A stretch of DNA of 33,008 nucleotides from Blastopirellula marina. GTDB taxonomy: Bacteria; Planctomycetota; Planctomycetia; Pirellulales; Thermoguttaceae. The notes below the pieces were generated by a model. The model ran no database searches. It was given only the letters and a program-made list of their open reading frames with translations, and was not told the DNA's origin. Position numbers and translations under genes: made by a program. This document shows positions 8,817 through 17,689 of the stretch, piece by piece (position 1 is the first letter of the stretch; each line of letters begins with the position of its first letter). Where the stretch lies: assembly GCA_020721945.1 (NCBI GenBank), contig DYLT01000013.1:1-33008 (forward strand), written 5' to 3'.

Positions 8817-9917
8817 ATGCTCGACACGCCGCAACGCCAGACCGATCGCTCGACCTGCGACTCGACCATGCTTGCCGCGCGGTTGCACGGGCCGTGCGAC
8901 CTGCGAGTCGACCGCGTGCCTCACCCGGGGCCGCCGGGACCCGGACAGGCCCTGCTCCGCGTGACGGCCGTCGGAGTCTGCGGAAGCGACCTGCACACGT
9001 TCCGCCACGCCCGAATCGGCGACACCCGGCTCGAAGGCCCCTTGGTGCTCGGCCACGAGTTCGGCGCCGTGGTCGAGGCCGTGGGCCCGGGTGCGGAGGA
9101 CGGCGACTTCCGGCCCCTGGAGCCGGGCACGCGGGTCGCCGTGGATCCGGCGCAACCGTGCGGGCGATGCGCGCCGTGCACGCGGGGCCATCCGAACCTC
9201 TGCGAGAACCTCCGCTTCTGCGGCCTTTGGCCCGACCAGGGCGCCTTGTGCCAGTGGATCCACATGCCCGCGCGGTGCTGTTTCCCGCTCCGGCCGACGC
9301 TCGACGATGCCGCGGCCGTGATGCTCGAGCCCTTGGGCGTGGCGGTCCATACCGCGGACTTGGCGAAGATCCGGGTCGGACATCGCGTGGCGATCCTCGG
9401 AGCCGGCCCGATCGGGTTGTGTATCCTCCAACTCGTCCGCTTGGCCGGGGCCGACGCGATCTACATGACCGACAAATACCCTTGGCGTCTCGATCTGGCC
9501 GGGCAGCTCGGGGCGACGAGCGTCTGGCATTGTGACGAGATCGACCCCGTCGACGCCGTGCTTCGCGCGACCGCCGGACGCGGCGTCGATGTGGCGATCG
9601 AGGCCGCCTGGTGCGACGAGTCGCTCGCCCAGGCCGCCGAGATGCTGGCCATGGGCGGACGGCTGGTGGTCGTCGGCATCTCGGGCGACGACCGGATGAC
9701 GCTCAAACACTCCACCGCCCGCAGGAAGGGATTGTCGATCGTCATGGTCCGGCGCATGAAGCACGCGTATCCGCGGGCGATGCGTCTGGCCGAGCAAGGC
9801 CGGGTGGATCTCGCCTCGCTGGTCACGCACCGCTTCCCCCTCCAGCGGACAGCCGACGCGTTCCGTCTGGCCGCCGAGTATCGCGAGGGGGTGGTCAAGG
9901 CCGTGGTGGAGGTCTGA
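8817..9917 (+). CDS. zinc-dependent alcohol/polyol dehydrogenase (MDR family)
   Basis: This 366-residue protein has the medium-chain dehydrogenase layout. Catalytic zinc ligands are C55 (GVCGSD) and H80/E81 (GHEF). Structural zinc cysteines are at 115, 118, 121 and 129 ([15 protein letters not shown]). The NAD-binding motif GAGPIG is at 195-200. The glutamate in EPLGVAVH (171) is typical of sorbitol and threonine dehydrogenase relatives. The ATG at 8817 lacks a strong ribosome site; an in-frame ATG at 8868 (MLAARLHG) matches the usual family N-terminus and may be the true start. It sits 5 bases after the Gfo/Idh gene and before two symporters, suggesting a shared sugar- or polyol-use pathway. 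The substrate is unknown. Confidence 0.92.
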   Translation: MLDTPQRQTDRSTCDSTMLAARLHGPCDLRVDRVPHPGPPGPGQALLRVTAVGVCGSDLHTFRHARIGDTRLEGPLVLGHEFGAVVEAVGPGAEDGDFRPLEPGTRVAVDPAQPCGRCAPCTRGHPNLCENLRFCGLWPDQGALCQWIHMPARCCFPLRPTLDDAAAVMLEPLGVAVHTADLAKIRVGHRVAILGAGPIGLCILQLVRLAGADAIYMTDKYPWRLDLAGQLGATSVWHCDEIDPVDAVLRATAGRGVDVAIEAAWCDESLAQAAEMLAMGGRLVVVGISGDDRMTLKHSTARRKGLSIVMVRRMKHAYPRAMRLAEQGRVDLASLVTHRFPLQRTADAFRLAAEYREGVVKAVVEV

Positions 9918-10004
9918 GATGCCCTCCCCATGCAGGATCGGGCATCGGAAGGTGGCCCTCGGCCCGGGCGACGCGGCCCGCTCGCGGGACCGCGATTCGG
10001 GGAC

Positions 10005-10033
10005 TGGCCACCGCGGGTGCCGCAAGTTACGAT
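10005..10033 (+). promoter_or_regulatory. weak candidate promoter before the symporter pair
   Basis: TGGCCA (4 of 6 to TTGACA), 17 bases, then TACGAT (4 of 6 to TATAAT), about 45 bases before the ATG at 10077 in the 159-base gap after the dehydrogenase. The match is modest. Confidence 0.25.
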
Positions 10034-10076
10034 AGAAGCCTTGTTGTCTGGTGGGTGCGCCCCAGAGGGGACCTCC

Positions 10077-11978
10077 ATGGAAACGTTCATCGCCTTCGAC
10101 GCGCTCGTCTTCGTCGGGTTCATCGTCGCCGTGGTGGCCGTGGGCATCCTGATGAGCCGGCACGAGCGCGACAGCGAAGGCTACTTTCTCGCCGGACGCG
10201 GCCTGAGCTGGTGGCTCATCGGGTTTTCGCTCATCGCCGCGAACATCTCGACCGAGCAGTTCGTGGGCCAGTCGGGCCAGTCGGCCGGCGACGTGGGCCT
10301 GGCCATTGCCAGCTACGAGTGGCTCGCCTCGATCACCCTGGTGATCGTCGCCTTCTTCGTACTACCCGCCTTCCTTCGCGCGGGCATCTATACGATCCCC
10401 GAGTTCCTCGAGTACCGCTTCCATCACCATGCACGCACGCTGATGTCGTTCCTGATGATGCTCACGTACATCGGCGTGACGGTGCCGGGGGTGATCTACT
10501 CGGGGGCCACGACCGCCGACGTGCTCTTCAAGGGCAAGGAAATCCTCGGTTTGCCGATCAACGTGACCTCGGTGTCGTGGATCATCGGGATCATCGCCGC
10601 CGTCTATGTGGTCGCCGGTGGATTGAAGGCGTGCGCGTGGGCCGACCTGTTGCAGGGGTCGGCCTTGATCCTCGGCGGGGCCATCATCCTGGTGTTGGCG
10701 ATGATCGCCTTGGGCGAAGCGCCGCCCGAGACCGTCGGCCTCGGCTCGCAGCACGCCGGCGCGGGGGCCGTCGAGCGGTTCACCACGCTCAACCGCGACA
10801 AGCTGCACATGGTGTTGCCGGCCGACAACAAGTTCGTGCCGTGGACGGCTTTGGTGCTCGGCTTGTGGATCCCCAACCTCTACTATTGGGGTCTGAACCA
10901 ATACGTCATGCAGCGCGCGCTGGGCTCGCGCTCGGTGGCCCAGGGGCAGAAAGGCGTCGTCTTCGCGGCGGCCCTGAAGTTGCTTATCCCGTTCATCATC
11001 ATCTTTCCGGGCATGATCGCTTTCAACCTGTACCAGGCCGACATGCAGCGCGAGGCCGAGGGCACGACGAACAAGGCGTCGTTGGCGCGGTACGACGCGT
11101 TGAAGGGGAGCCCGGAACGGGCCAAGACCGTCTTTCCGTTCGACCGAGATTTCGCCCGGTTGTACCCCCAGAAGGCGGAAGACATCCTCGCGTTCAACCG
11201 CCGTGCCGCCGGTGTGCCCGCGCCGCAGAAGCAACCGGCGGTCGAAGCGAACGAAGCACTGCTGGAAGCGGTCGCGACGAAGAACGCCGCCCTGCCCCGG
11301 AGCGACCGGATCACGATCGAGAAGCCGCTGGTCGGCTACAAACACGACGCAGCCTTCGGGCTGTTGCTCAAGAAGCTGTCGAAGCCGGGGCTGACGGGGT
11401 TCCTCCTCGCGGCCATCCTGGGCGCTGTGGTCAGCTCGCTGGCCGCGATGCTCAACGCCGCCTCGACGATCTTCACGATGGACATCTACCGGCCATACCT
11501 GCACCCCAAGGCGTCGCAAGGCAGCCTGGTGCTGACCGGTCGCCTCACCGTGGCCCTGTTCGTGGTCGTCGGATGCCTCATCGCGCCGTGGCTCGATGAT
11601 CCCCGGTTGGGGGGCATCTTCACCTACATCCAGGAGTTCCAGGGCTACATCTCGCCGGGCATCTTGGGCGTGTTCGTCTTTGGGCTCTTCGTGAAGCGGG
11701 CCCCGCGCGGCTGTGGCGTCGTGGGGCTTGTGCTCAGTCCGGCGGTGTACGGGCTTTTGGCCTGGTTCGCGCCGAGTCTGGCGTTCTTGAACCGCATGGC
11801 GGCGGCGTTTTTCGCCGTGCTCGTGGTGCTCGGCCTGATGACCTGGTTCCGGCCGCTGGCCGAGCCGATCACCCTCCCGTCCCAGGCGAAGATCGACCTG
11901 ACCCCTTCGGCCGGCGCGAAGGTGGCCGGCGTCGCCGTGGTTCTCGTGACCTTGGCCCTTTATGCGCTCTTCTGGTAG
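10077..11978 (+). CDS. sodium:solute symporter (SSS/SGLT family)
   Basis: This 633-residue membrane protein starts at 10077 behind GAGGGG. It has about 13-14 hydrophobic segments. Family landmarks include DSEGYFLAGRGLSWWLIG (33-50), the sodium-site region SLIAANISTEQFVG (51-64) and VVAGGLKACAWADLLQG (178-194). Such proteins import sugars, polyols, nucleosides or anions with sodium across the inner membrane. A hydrophilic stretch at about 321-430 is far longer than the usual loop before the NP-less GLTGFLLAAILGAVVSSLAAMLNAAST helix (438-464). It lies 22 bases before a second symporter gene of the same family and after two dehydrogenases, so the substrate is probably a sugar or cyclitol. Confidence 0.93.
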   Translation: METFIAFDALVFVGFIVAVVAVGILMSRHERDSEGYFLAGRGLSWWLIGFSLIAANISTEQFVGQSGQSAGDVGLAIASYEWLASITLVIVAFFVLPAFLRAGIYTIPEFLEYRFHHHARTLMSFLMMLTYIGVTVPGVIYSGATTADVLFKGKEILGLPINVTSVSWIIGIIAAVYVVAGGLKACAWADLLQGSALILGGAIILVLAMIALGEAPPETVGLGSQHAGAGAVERFTTLNRDKLHMVLPADNKFVPWTALVLGLWIPNLYYWGLNQYVMQRALGSRSVAQGQKGVVFAAALKLLIPFIIIFPGMIAFNLYQADMQREAEGTTNKASLARYDALKGSPERAKTVFPFDRDFARLYPQKAEDILAFNRRAAGVPAPQKQPAVEANEALLEAVATKNAALPRSDRITIEKPLVGYKHDAAFGLLLKKLSKPGLTGFLLAAILGAVVSSLAAMLNAASTIFTMDIYRPYLHPKASQGSLVLTGRLTVALFVVVGCLIAPWLDDPRLGGIFTYIQEFQGYISPGILGVFVFGLFVKRAPRGCGVVGLVLSPAVYGLLAWFAPSLAFLNRMAAAFFAVLVVLGLMTWFRPLAEPITLPSQAKIDLTPSAGAKVAGVAVVLVTLALYALFW

Positions 11979-12000
11979 ACCGCCACTCGGAGACTCCACC

Positions 12001-13989
12001 ATGTGGCCGCGGTTGGCTCGGTTCGTTCTTGTTGGGCTGTTCCTTGTCGCGGCGCTTGGCGAGCCGAAGGTCGCGTTGGCCGGCGCACCCGGTGGCGCCG
12101 CGGCAGTTCCCTCGGACGCCTCGGCGCTCGAGGGCGTCGATTGGGGCGTCATCGCCTTCTACTTCCTCGCCATTGCCGCGCTGGCCGCCTGGTCGTTCAA
12201 GAAGAGCAAGGACACGGCGGCCGACTATTTTCTGGCAGGACGCAACTTGGGTTGGTTCATCATCGCGGCCTCGATCTTCTCGTCGAACATCGGTTCCGAG
12301 CACCTGGTGGGTCTGGCTGGCTCGGGCTGCACCAGCGGCGTGGCCATGGCGCACTACGAACTCCACGCCTGGTGCCTGTTGGTGCTGGCCTGGGTGTTCA
12401 TCCCCTTCTACGCCCGGTCGATGGTCTTCACCATGCCGGAGTTCCTCGAGAAGCGCTATTCGCCGAACGCCCGGTGGGTGCTCTCGGTCATCTCGCTGGT
12501 GGCCTACGTGGTGACGAAGATCGCCGTGGGGATTTTCGCCGGAGGAATCGTCTTTTCGACTCTGTTGCCCGAGCTGAAAGTGAACGTCGCCGGCCTGGAG
12601 CTCGACAGCTTCTGGCTCGGCTCGGTCGCGGTGATTATTCTGACGGGCCTGTATACCGTGGTCGGCGGGTTGCGGGCCGTGGCCTATACCGACACGCTTC
12701 AGACGGTGATCTTCATCATCGGCTCGGCCCTGGTCACGGTTTTCGGATTGATGAAGCTGGGCGGCTGGGGAGAACTCTACCGTCAGTGCGGCTCCGACAT
12801 GTTCAACCTCTGGAAACCCCTGGTGCCCGAAGGAATGACCGGCACCTGGGAGCCGGTCAAGGAATCGACGCGCATCGCCTGGTACTTCAACGACCGTTTC
12901 CCATGGCTGGGGATGCTCTTTTGCGCCCCGATCGTGGGGCTTTGGTACTGGTGCACGGACCAGTACATCGTGCAGCGGGCGTTGGGCGCGCCGAACGAGC
13001 GGGTGGCCCGCCGGGGCGTGATCGGGGCCGCGATGATGAAGCTCTTGCCCGTGTTCATCTTCATCATCCCCGGCATGATCTGTTTCGCCTTGGCCCAAAG
13101 CGGCAAGGTCGACGCGCTGCGCCGCGAGTTGATCGAGAAGCCCAACGCGGCCGCGGAAGAGGCGGTTCGGGCCCTCGGGGCCGGCCAGGCCGCGCCCTCG
13201 CTCGAAGAACTCGTGCGCAAGAAGGAAGAGGTGCGCAAGCGCCAGTTCGAGAGCCGCGCCCAGCACGCCTTCCCCCTGATCGTCGCCCACATCTTGCCGC
13301 CGGGCGTGCGCGGCCTGGTGGTCGCCGGGTTGCTTTCGGCGCTGATGAGTTCGCTGGCCGGCGTGTTCAACGCATGCTCGACCCTGTTCACCATGGACTT
13401 CTACCGGAAGTTCCGCCCCGGCGCCACGCAGCACGAACTGGTGTGGACCGGCCGGATCGCCACGACGACCATGGTGCTGATCGGCCTGGCGTGGATTCCG
13501 GTCATCCGAGGCCAAGAGGGTCTGTACTACTACCTCCAGGCCGTCCAGGGCTATCTCGCGCCGCCGATCTTCATCGTGTTTTTCCTCGGCGTGTTCATCA
13601 AGCGGCTCAACAGCAAGGGGTGCCTGGCGGCGTTGCTGGTGGGGTTCGCCCTGGGCATCTTTCGGCTGGCGGTCGATACGCCGGTGCTGCTGGCCTCGCC
13701 CGAAACGCGCGATCAGGTGTATGCGGCCGGGTCGTTCTTGTGGATCGTCAACAACATCTACTTCCAATACTACAGCGTGTTCATCGCGGTGGTCTGTGCG
13801 GCCGTGATGCTTCTGGTCAGCTACATGACCCAAGCCCCATCGTTTGCCCAGATCGAAGGGCTGACCTTCGGCACCGTCACCGAGGAACAGCGGCGGGCCT
13901 CGCGCGCAAGCTGGAACTGGGTCGACCTCGGCGTGACCTTGCTGGTGCTGGCAGGCATCGCGGCCGCCTACCTGTATTTCCGAGGGTAG
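12001..13989 (+). CDS. second sodium:solute symporter (SSS/SGLT family) with N-terminal leader
   Basis: This 662-residue protein starts at 12001 behind GGAG at 8 bases. Unlike its neighbour it begins with an extra hydrophobic leader (residues 1-28, ending VALAGAP) followed by an Ala/Pro/Ser linker. The transporter core starts near residue 45 ([21 protein letters not shown]). Core motifs include [32 protein letters not shown] (75-106) in two adjoining helices and a [26 protein letters not shown] segment. A charged insertion of about 54 residues (from about 367) is rich in E/K/R and A. The leader could be a cleaved signal or an added membrane span. It is probably co-transcribed with the first symporter and, 19 bases on, with queC. 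The substrate is not predictable. Confidence 0.93.
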   Translation: MWPRLARFVLVGLFLVAALGEPKVALAGAPGGAAAVPSDASALEGVDWGVIAFYFLAIAALAAWSFKKSKDTAADYFLAGRNLGWFIIAASIFSSNIGSEHLVGLAGSGCTSGVAMAHYELHAWCLLVLAWVFIPFYARSMVFTMPEFLEKRYSPNARWVLSVISLVAYVVTKIAVGIFAGGIVFSTLLPELKVNVAGLELDSFWLGSVAVIILTGLYTVVGGLRAVAYTDTLQTVIFIIGSALVTVFGLMKLGGWGELYRQCGSDMFNLWKPLVPEGMTGTWEPVKESTRIAWYFNDRFPWLGMLFCAPIVGLWYWCTDQYIVQRALGAPNERVARRGVIGAAMMKLLPVFIFIIPGMICFALAQSGKVDALRRELIEKPNAAAEEAVRALGAGQAAPSLEELVRKKEEVRKRQFESRAQHAFPLIVAHILPPGVRGLVVAGLLSALMSSLAGVFNACSTLFTMDFYRKFRPGATQHELVWTGRIATTTMVLIGLAWIPVIRGQEGLYYYLQAVQGYLAPPIFIVFFLGVFIKRLNSKGCLAALLVGFALGIFRLAVDTPVLLASPETRDQVYAAGSFLWIVNNIYFQYYSVFIAVVCAAVMLLVSYMTQAPSFAQIEGLTFGTVTEEQRRASRASWNWVDLGVTLLVLAGIAAAYLYFRG

Positions 13990-14008
13990 CGGCCTTGGGA
14001 GGGCGGCG

Positions 14009-14758
14009 ATGATGCCTCGAGCCGTCGTGCTGCTTAGCGGCGGGCTGGACTCGACCACCACGTTGGCGATCGCCCGGGCCGAGGGCTTCGAGTGCTACGC
14101 CTTGACGGTGCGGTACGGGCAGCGCCACGCGGTCGAGATCGAGGCGGCGTGCCGTGTCGCCCAACGCCTCGGCGCGGCCGAACACGTCGTGGTCGATTTC
14201 GACCTGCGGCGATTCGGCGGCTCGGCCCTGACGAGCGACCTGGCCGTGCCCAAGGACCGTCCCGCCGAGGCGATGGCCCAAAAGATCCCAATTACCTATG
14301 TCCCAGCGCGGAACACGATCTTCCTGTCGTTTGCCCTGGCCTGGGCCGAGGTGCTCGGCTCGAGCGACATCTTCCTGGGCGTTAGCGCGATCGACTACAG
14401 CGGCTACCCCGACTGCCGGCCCGAGTACATCGAGGCCTTCGAGCGCATGGCGAACCTGGCGACCAAGGCTGGCGTCGAGGGCCGCCAACCCCTGCGCATC
14501 CACACGCCGCTGATTCAACTCACCAAGGCCGAGATCATCCGCAAGGGGCTTGCCCTGGGCGTGGACTATGCCATCACCCGCAGTTGCTACGATCCCTCGC
14601 CCGCGGGCCAGGCGTGCGGCCACTGCGACGCATGTCTGTTGCGGCTGCGAGGTTTCGCCGAGGCCGGCCTGCGCGACCCGGCGCCGTATGTGGAGGGATA
14701 CGACGGCCGTGCCGGATGCCAGGGGCGGTTTGACTCCGACGAGGGGGAACCTGCGTAG
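14009..14758 (+). CDS. queC: 7-cyano-7-deazaguanine synthase
   Basis: This 249-residue enzyme makes preQ0 from 7-carboxy-7-deazaguanine, ammonia and ATP, a step toward queuosine in tRNA. The PP-loop SGGLDST is at 10-16. The middle carries [14 protein letters not shown] (98-110) and [16 protein letters not shown] (129-144), both typical of the family. The zinc cysteines are C193, C203, C206 and C209 (CGHCDAC). Two tandem ATG codons (14009 and 14012) follow GGGAGGG by about 5-8 bases, and either may be used. No other queuosine gene (queD, queE, queF) is in the window. It probably shares a transcript with the symporters 19 bases upstream, although the function is unrelated. Confidence 0.97.
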   Translation: MMPRAVVLLSGGLDSTTTLAIARAEGFECYALTVRYGQRHAVEIEAACRVAQRLGAAEHVVVDFDLRRFGGSALTSDLAVPKDRPAEAMAQKIPITYVPARNTIFLSFALAWAEVLGSSDIFLGVSAIDYSGYPDCRPEYIEAFERMANLATKAGVEGRQPLRIHTPLIQLTKAEIIRKGLALGVDYAITRSCYDPSPAGQACGHCDACLLRLRGFAEAGLRDPAPYVEGYDGRAGCQGRFDSDEGEPA

Positions 14759-14784
14759 ACGAACCGCCGCACTTGTCCTAGAAT
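14756..14784 (+). promoter_or_regulatory. candidate promoter for ispA-dxs
   Basis: TAGACG (4 of 6 to TTGACA) overlaps the queC stop codon and is followed by 17 bases and TAGAAT (5 of 6 to TATAAT). A transcript would start near 14791, about 68 bases before the ispA start. Confidence 0.4.
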
Positions 14785-14858
14785 GAAGAAATGGGCCTTT
14801 CGCTCCCCTAACCGTTGGGGTATGGCAGCCCGGTCCGTGGTGGCGTTTTCCCGAGCCT

Positions 14859-15755
14859 GTGGTGACCGCCGATCTCGCTTGGTTCGATCAGCGTGCCTCG
14901 AAGTTGCGAGCCTGCGTCGATGCGGCGCTGACCACGTATGCGACGTTTGCTTCAGGCTGTCCGGCGCATCTGGCCGAGGCGATCCGCTATAGTCTGTTGG
15001 CGCCAGGGAAGCGGTTGCGGCCGATGTTGGTGTTGCTTGGGGCCGAGGCCTGCGGGGGGACGTTCGAGGCGGCCTTGCCGGCGGCCTGCGCGGTCGAGAT
15101 GGTTCACGCCTACTCGCTGATCCACGACGATCTGCCCGCGATGGACGACGACGATCTTCGCCGGGGCCTGCCCACGTGCCACAAGCAATTCGGCGAGGCC
15201 ACGGCGATCCTCGCGGGCGATGCCCTGTTGGCGCTGGCCTTCGAGGTGCTCGCCAAGGGGGTGCGCCCCGCGGAAACCGCGGCGGCGTGTTGTGCCGCGC
15301 TGGCCGAAGCGGCCGGCGCTTGCCAGCTCGTCGGCGGCCAGGCCGACGACCTGGTGGCCGGGCGCGACGGGGGAGGGCTCGACCTGCTCGAATCGATCCA
15401 CCGCCGCAAGACCGGGGCGATGCTGCTCGTCTCGCTGCGCCTTGGGGCCATGACCGCCGCGGCCGACGCGGCGCGCACCGTCGCCTTGGAGCGGTACGGC
15501 CATGCCTTGGGATTGGCCTTCCAGATCACCGACGACTTGTTGGATGTCCGGGGAAATGCCTCGGAGGTGGGCAAACGCCTCGGCAAGGACCAGCGCCAGG
15601 GCAAGCTCACCTTCCCCGGCCTCTTGGGGGTCGACGAGAGCGTGCGCCGGGCGGCGGCACTCGTCGAGGAGGCGCGCGACGCCCTGAAACCTCTCGGGGC
15701 ACAAGCCGCCTCGCTGGCCGCGCTGGCCCGGTACGTCCTCCAGAGGAACCGGTGA
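14859..15755 (+). CDS. ispA: polyprenyl (farnesyl/geranylgeranyl) diphosphate synthase
   Basis: This 298-residue trans-prenyltransferase condenses isopentenyl diphosphate with allylic diphosphates. The first aspartate-rich motif is DDLPAMD (90-96) followed by RRG (101-103). The second is DDLLD (225-229). GKRLRP (50-55) binds the diphosphate of isopentenyl diphosphate. The length and spacing fit IspA-type short-chain synthases; whether C15 or C20 is made is not settled. The start is GTG at 14859 or the next GTG at 14862; no clear ribosome site is present. The stop overlaps the dxs start by one base (TGATG), so translation is coupled, and both act in isoprenoid precursor supply. Confidence 0.94.
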   Translation: MVTADLAWFDQRASKLRACVDAALTTYATFASGCPAHLAEAIRYSLLAPGKRLRPMLVLLGAEACGGTFEAALPAACAVEMVHAYSLIHDDLPAMDDDDLRRGLPTCHKQFGEATAILAGDALLALAFEVLAKGVRPAETAAACCAALAEAAGACQLVGGQADDLVAGRDGGGLDLLESIHRRKTGAMLLVSLRLGAMTAAADAARTVALERYGHALGLAFQITDDLLDVRGNASEVGKRLGKDQRQGKLTFPGLLGVDESVRRAAALVEEARDALKPLGAQAASLAALARYVLQRNR

Positions 15756-17689
15756 TGGACAAACTCCTCGCGACGATCCGATCGCCGGACGACCTCAAAC
15801 GGCTCTCGCCCAAGGATCTCGAGCGCCTGGCGGACGAGATGCGCGAGGCCTTGTGTCGGCTGGCCGGCACGCGCACCGCCCACTTCGCCTCGAACCTCGG
15901 CGTCGTCGAACTCGCCCTGGCCCTCCACACGACGTTCGACTTCGCCCGCGATCGACTCATCTGGGACACCGGGCATCAGATCTACCCGCACAAGATGATC
16001 ACCGGGCGGTACGACGAGTTCCCGACGATCCGCACGCGGGGGGGGCTGATGGGCTATCCCAATCCGGCCGAAAGCGAGTACGACCTGTTTCTGACCGGCC
16101 ATGCCGGATGCAGCGTCTCGACCGCGCTGGGCTTGAAGTGCGGCGACGACCTGCTCCGACCCGGCGAGGGACGGCACGTCGTGGCGGTCATTGGCGACGG
16201 CGCGTTCACCTCGGGCATCGTGTTCGAGGCGATGAATCATGCCGCGGGCCTGAAGAAGAAACTGATCGTCGTGTTGAACGACAACAAGATGGCGATCTGC
16301 CCGCGTGTCGGCGGCCTGGCCGAGTACCTCGATCGGCTGCGCATGGCGCCGTTCTACACCGGGCTGAAGCTCGATGTGCAGAAGTTCCTCACCAGTGTGC
16401 CGTTGATCGGCGACTCGATGGAGCGGTTCCTCTCGCAGGTCAAGGATGCGATCAAGGCGGGCATGCTCGGGGGAATGCTCTTCGAGGAGATGGGCTTCCA
16501 TTACGTGGGACCGGTCGAGGGCCATAGCCTGCGCCAGCTTCAGCGGTACCTGGAGCGGGTCCGGACGTTTCACGGGCCGGTGCTCTTGCACGTGGTCACC
16601 GAGAAGGGCCACGGGTTCCAGCCCGCCGCCGACGACCCCGTGACCTTCCACTCCCCGGCACCCTTTACGCGCGAGAACGGCACGGTGGTTCCCGTGGCGA
16701 GGCGGTCGGCGACGTCGTACACCCAGACGGCCCGCGACGCGATCCTCGCCCAGATGCGCCGCAACCCCAAGGTCGCCGTGATCACCGCGGCGATGTGCCA
16801 GGGGAACATGCTCGAGCCGGTGCGCGACGAGTTTCCCTCGCGGTTTTTTGACGTGGGGATTTGCGAGTCGCATGCCGTGGCGTTCGCGGCGGGACTGGCC
16901 AAGGCCGGCATGCGTCCGATCGTCGACATCTACAGCACGTTTCTCCAGCGCAGTCACGATCAGATCTTTCAGGAGGTGGCGCTTCAGAACCTGCCCGTCG
17001 TCTTGATGCTCGACCGCGCCGGCGTGGTGGGTCCCGACGGCCCGACGCACCACGGGGCGTTCGACCTGGCCTACCTTCGGCCATTCCCCAACCTGGTCGT
17101 GATGGCCCCGGGCGACGCGGCCGACCTGGAGGCGATGCTCGATTTCGCGCTGGCGTGCGACGCACCGTGCGCGATCCGCTACCCCAAGGCCGCCGCGGTA
17201 ACGCTCGACCGGGACGCGGCCCCGATCGAACGGGGACGCGCCGAGGTCCTTCGCCGAGGCGCCGACGCGACGATCGTGGCCTGCGGGGCGGTCGTGCCGG
17301 CCGCCTTGGCCGCCGTGGAGCGGCTCTGCGGCGAGGGGCTCGAGGTGGGCGTCATCAACGCACGCTTCGTCAAGCCGCTCGATGCCGACACCATCCTTCG
17401 CGCGGTGCGTCTGTGCCCGGTCGTCCTCACGGTCGAAGAGGGTTGCCTGATGGGCGGCTTCGGGAGCGCGGTGCTCGAGGCGGCCTGCGAGGCGGGCGTG
17501 GATACCAGCCGGATCCGCCGTCTGGGATTGCCCGACCGCTTCATCGAGCACGGCGAGCGGGGCGAACTCCTCGCGGACCTCGGGCTGGATGCCGAGGGGA
17601 TCTGCCGCGCGGTGCGCGCCGCCCGCGCCCAGCACGGTACCCTTCCGGTCAGCTCGACAAGTATCCGCGCCGCTGCAACGCGGCCTTGA
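15755..17689 (+). CDS. dxs: 1-deoxy-D-xylulose-5-phosphate synthase
   Basis: This 644-residue thiamine-diphosphate enzyme makes DXP from pyruvate and glyceraldehyde 3-phosphate, the first step of the MEP isoprenoid pathway. Visible elements are HFASNLGVVEL (43-53, catalytic histidine H43), DTGHQIYPHK (71-80), the ThDP motif GDGA...NDN (147-177), LFEEMGFHYVGPVEGH, ICESHAVAFAAGLAKAG (the activating glutamate; many family members have EQH here) and DRAGVVGPDGPTHHGAFDLAYLR spread over two strands. The C-terminal transketolase domain ends with LPDRFIEHGERGELL. The ATG at 15755 shares its first base with the ispA stop. The last 41 bases overlap the end of the opposing FGGY kinase gene. The middle linker (about 180-235) diverges from textbook Dxs. 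Confidence 0.95.
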   Translation: MDKLLATIRSPDDLKRLSPKDLERLADEMREALCRLAGTRTAHFASNLGVVELALALHTTFDFARDRLIWDTGHQIYPHKMITGRYDEFPTIRTRGGLMGYPNPAESEYDLFLTGHAGCSVSTALGLKCGDDLLRPGEGRHVVAVIGDGAFTSGIVFEAMNHAAGLKKKLIVVLNDNKMAICPRVGGLAEYLDRLRMAPFYTGLKLDVQKFLTSVPLIGDSMERFLSQVKDAIKAGMLGGMLFEEMGFHYVGPVEGHSLRQLQRYLERVRTFHGPVLLHVVTEKGHGFQPAADDPVTFHSPAPFTRENGTVVPVARRSATSYTQTARDAILAQMRRNPKVAVITAAMCQGNMLEPVRDEFPSRFFDVGICESHAVAFAAGLAKAGMRPIVDIYSTFLQRSHDQIFQEVALQNLPVVLMLDRAGVVGPDGPTHHGAFDLAYLRPFPNLVVMAPGDAADLEAMLDFALACDAPCAIRYPKAAAVTLDRDAAPIERGRAEVLRRGADATIVACGAVVPAALAAVERLCGEGLEVGVINARFVKPLDADTILRAVRLCPVVLTVEEGCLMGGFGSAVLEAACEAGVDTSRIRRLGLPDRFIEHGERGELLADLGLDAEGICRAVRAARAQHGTLPVSSTSIRAAATRP

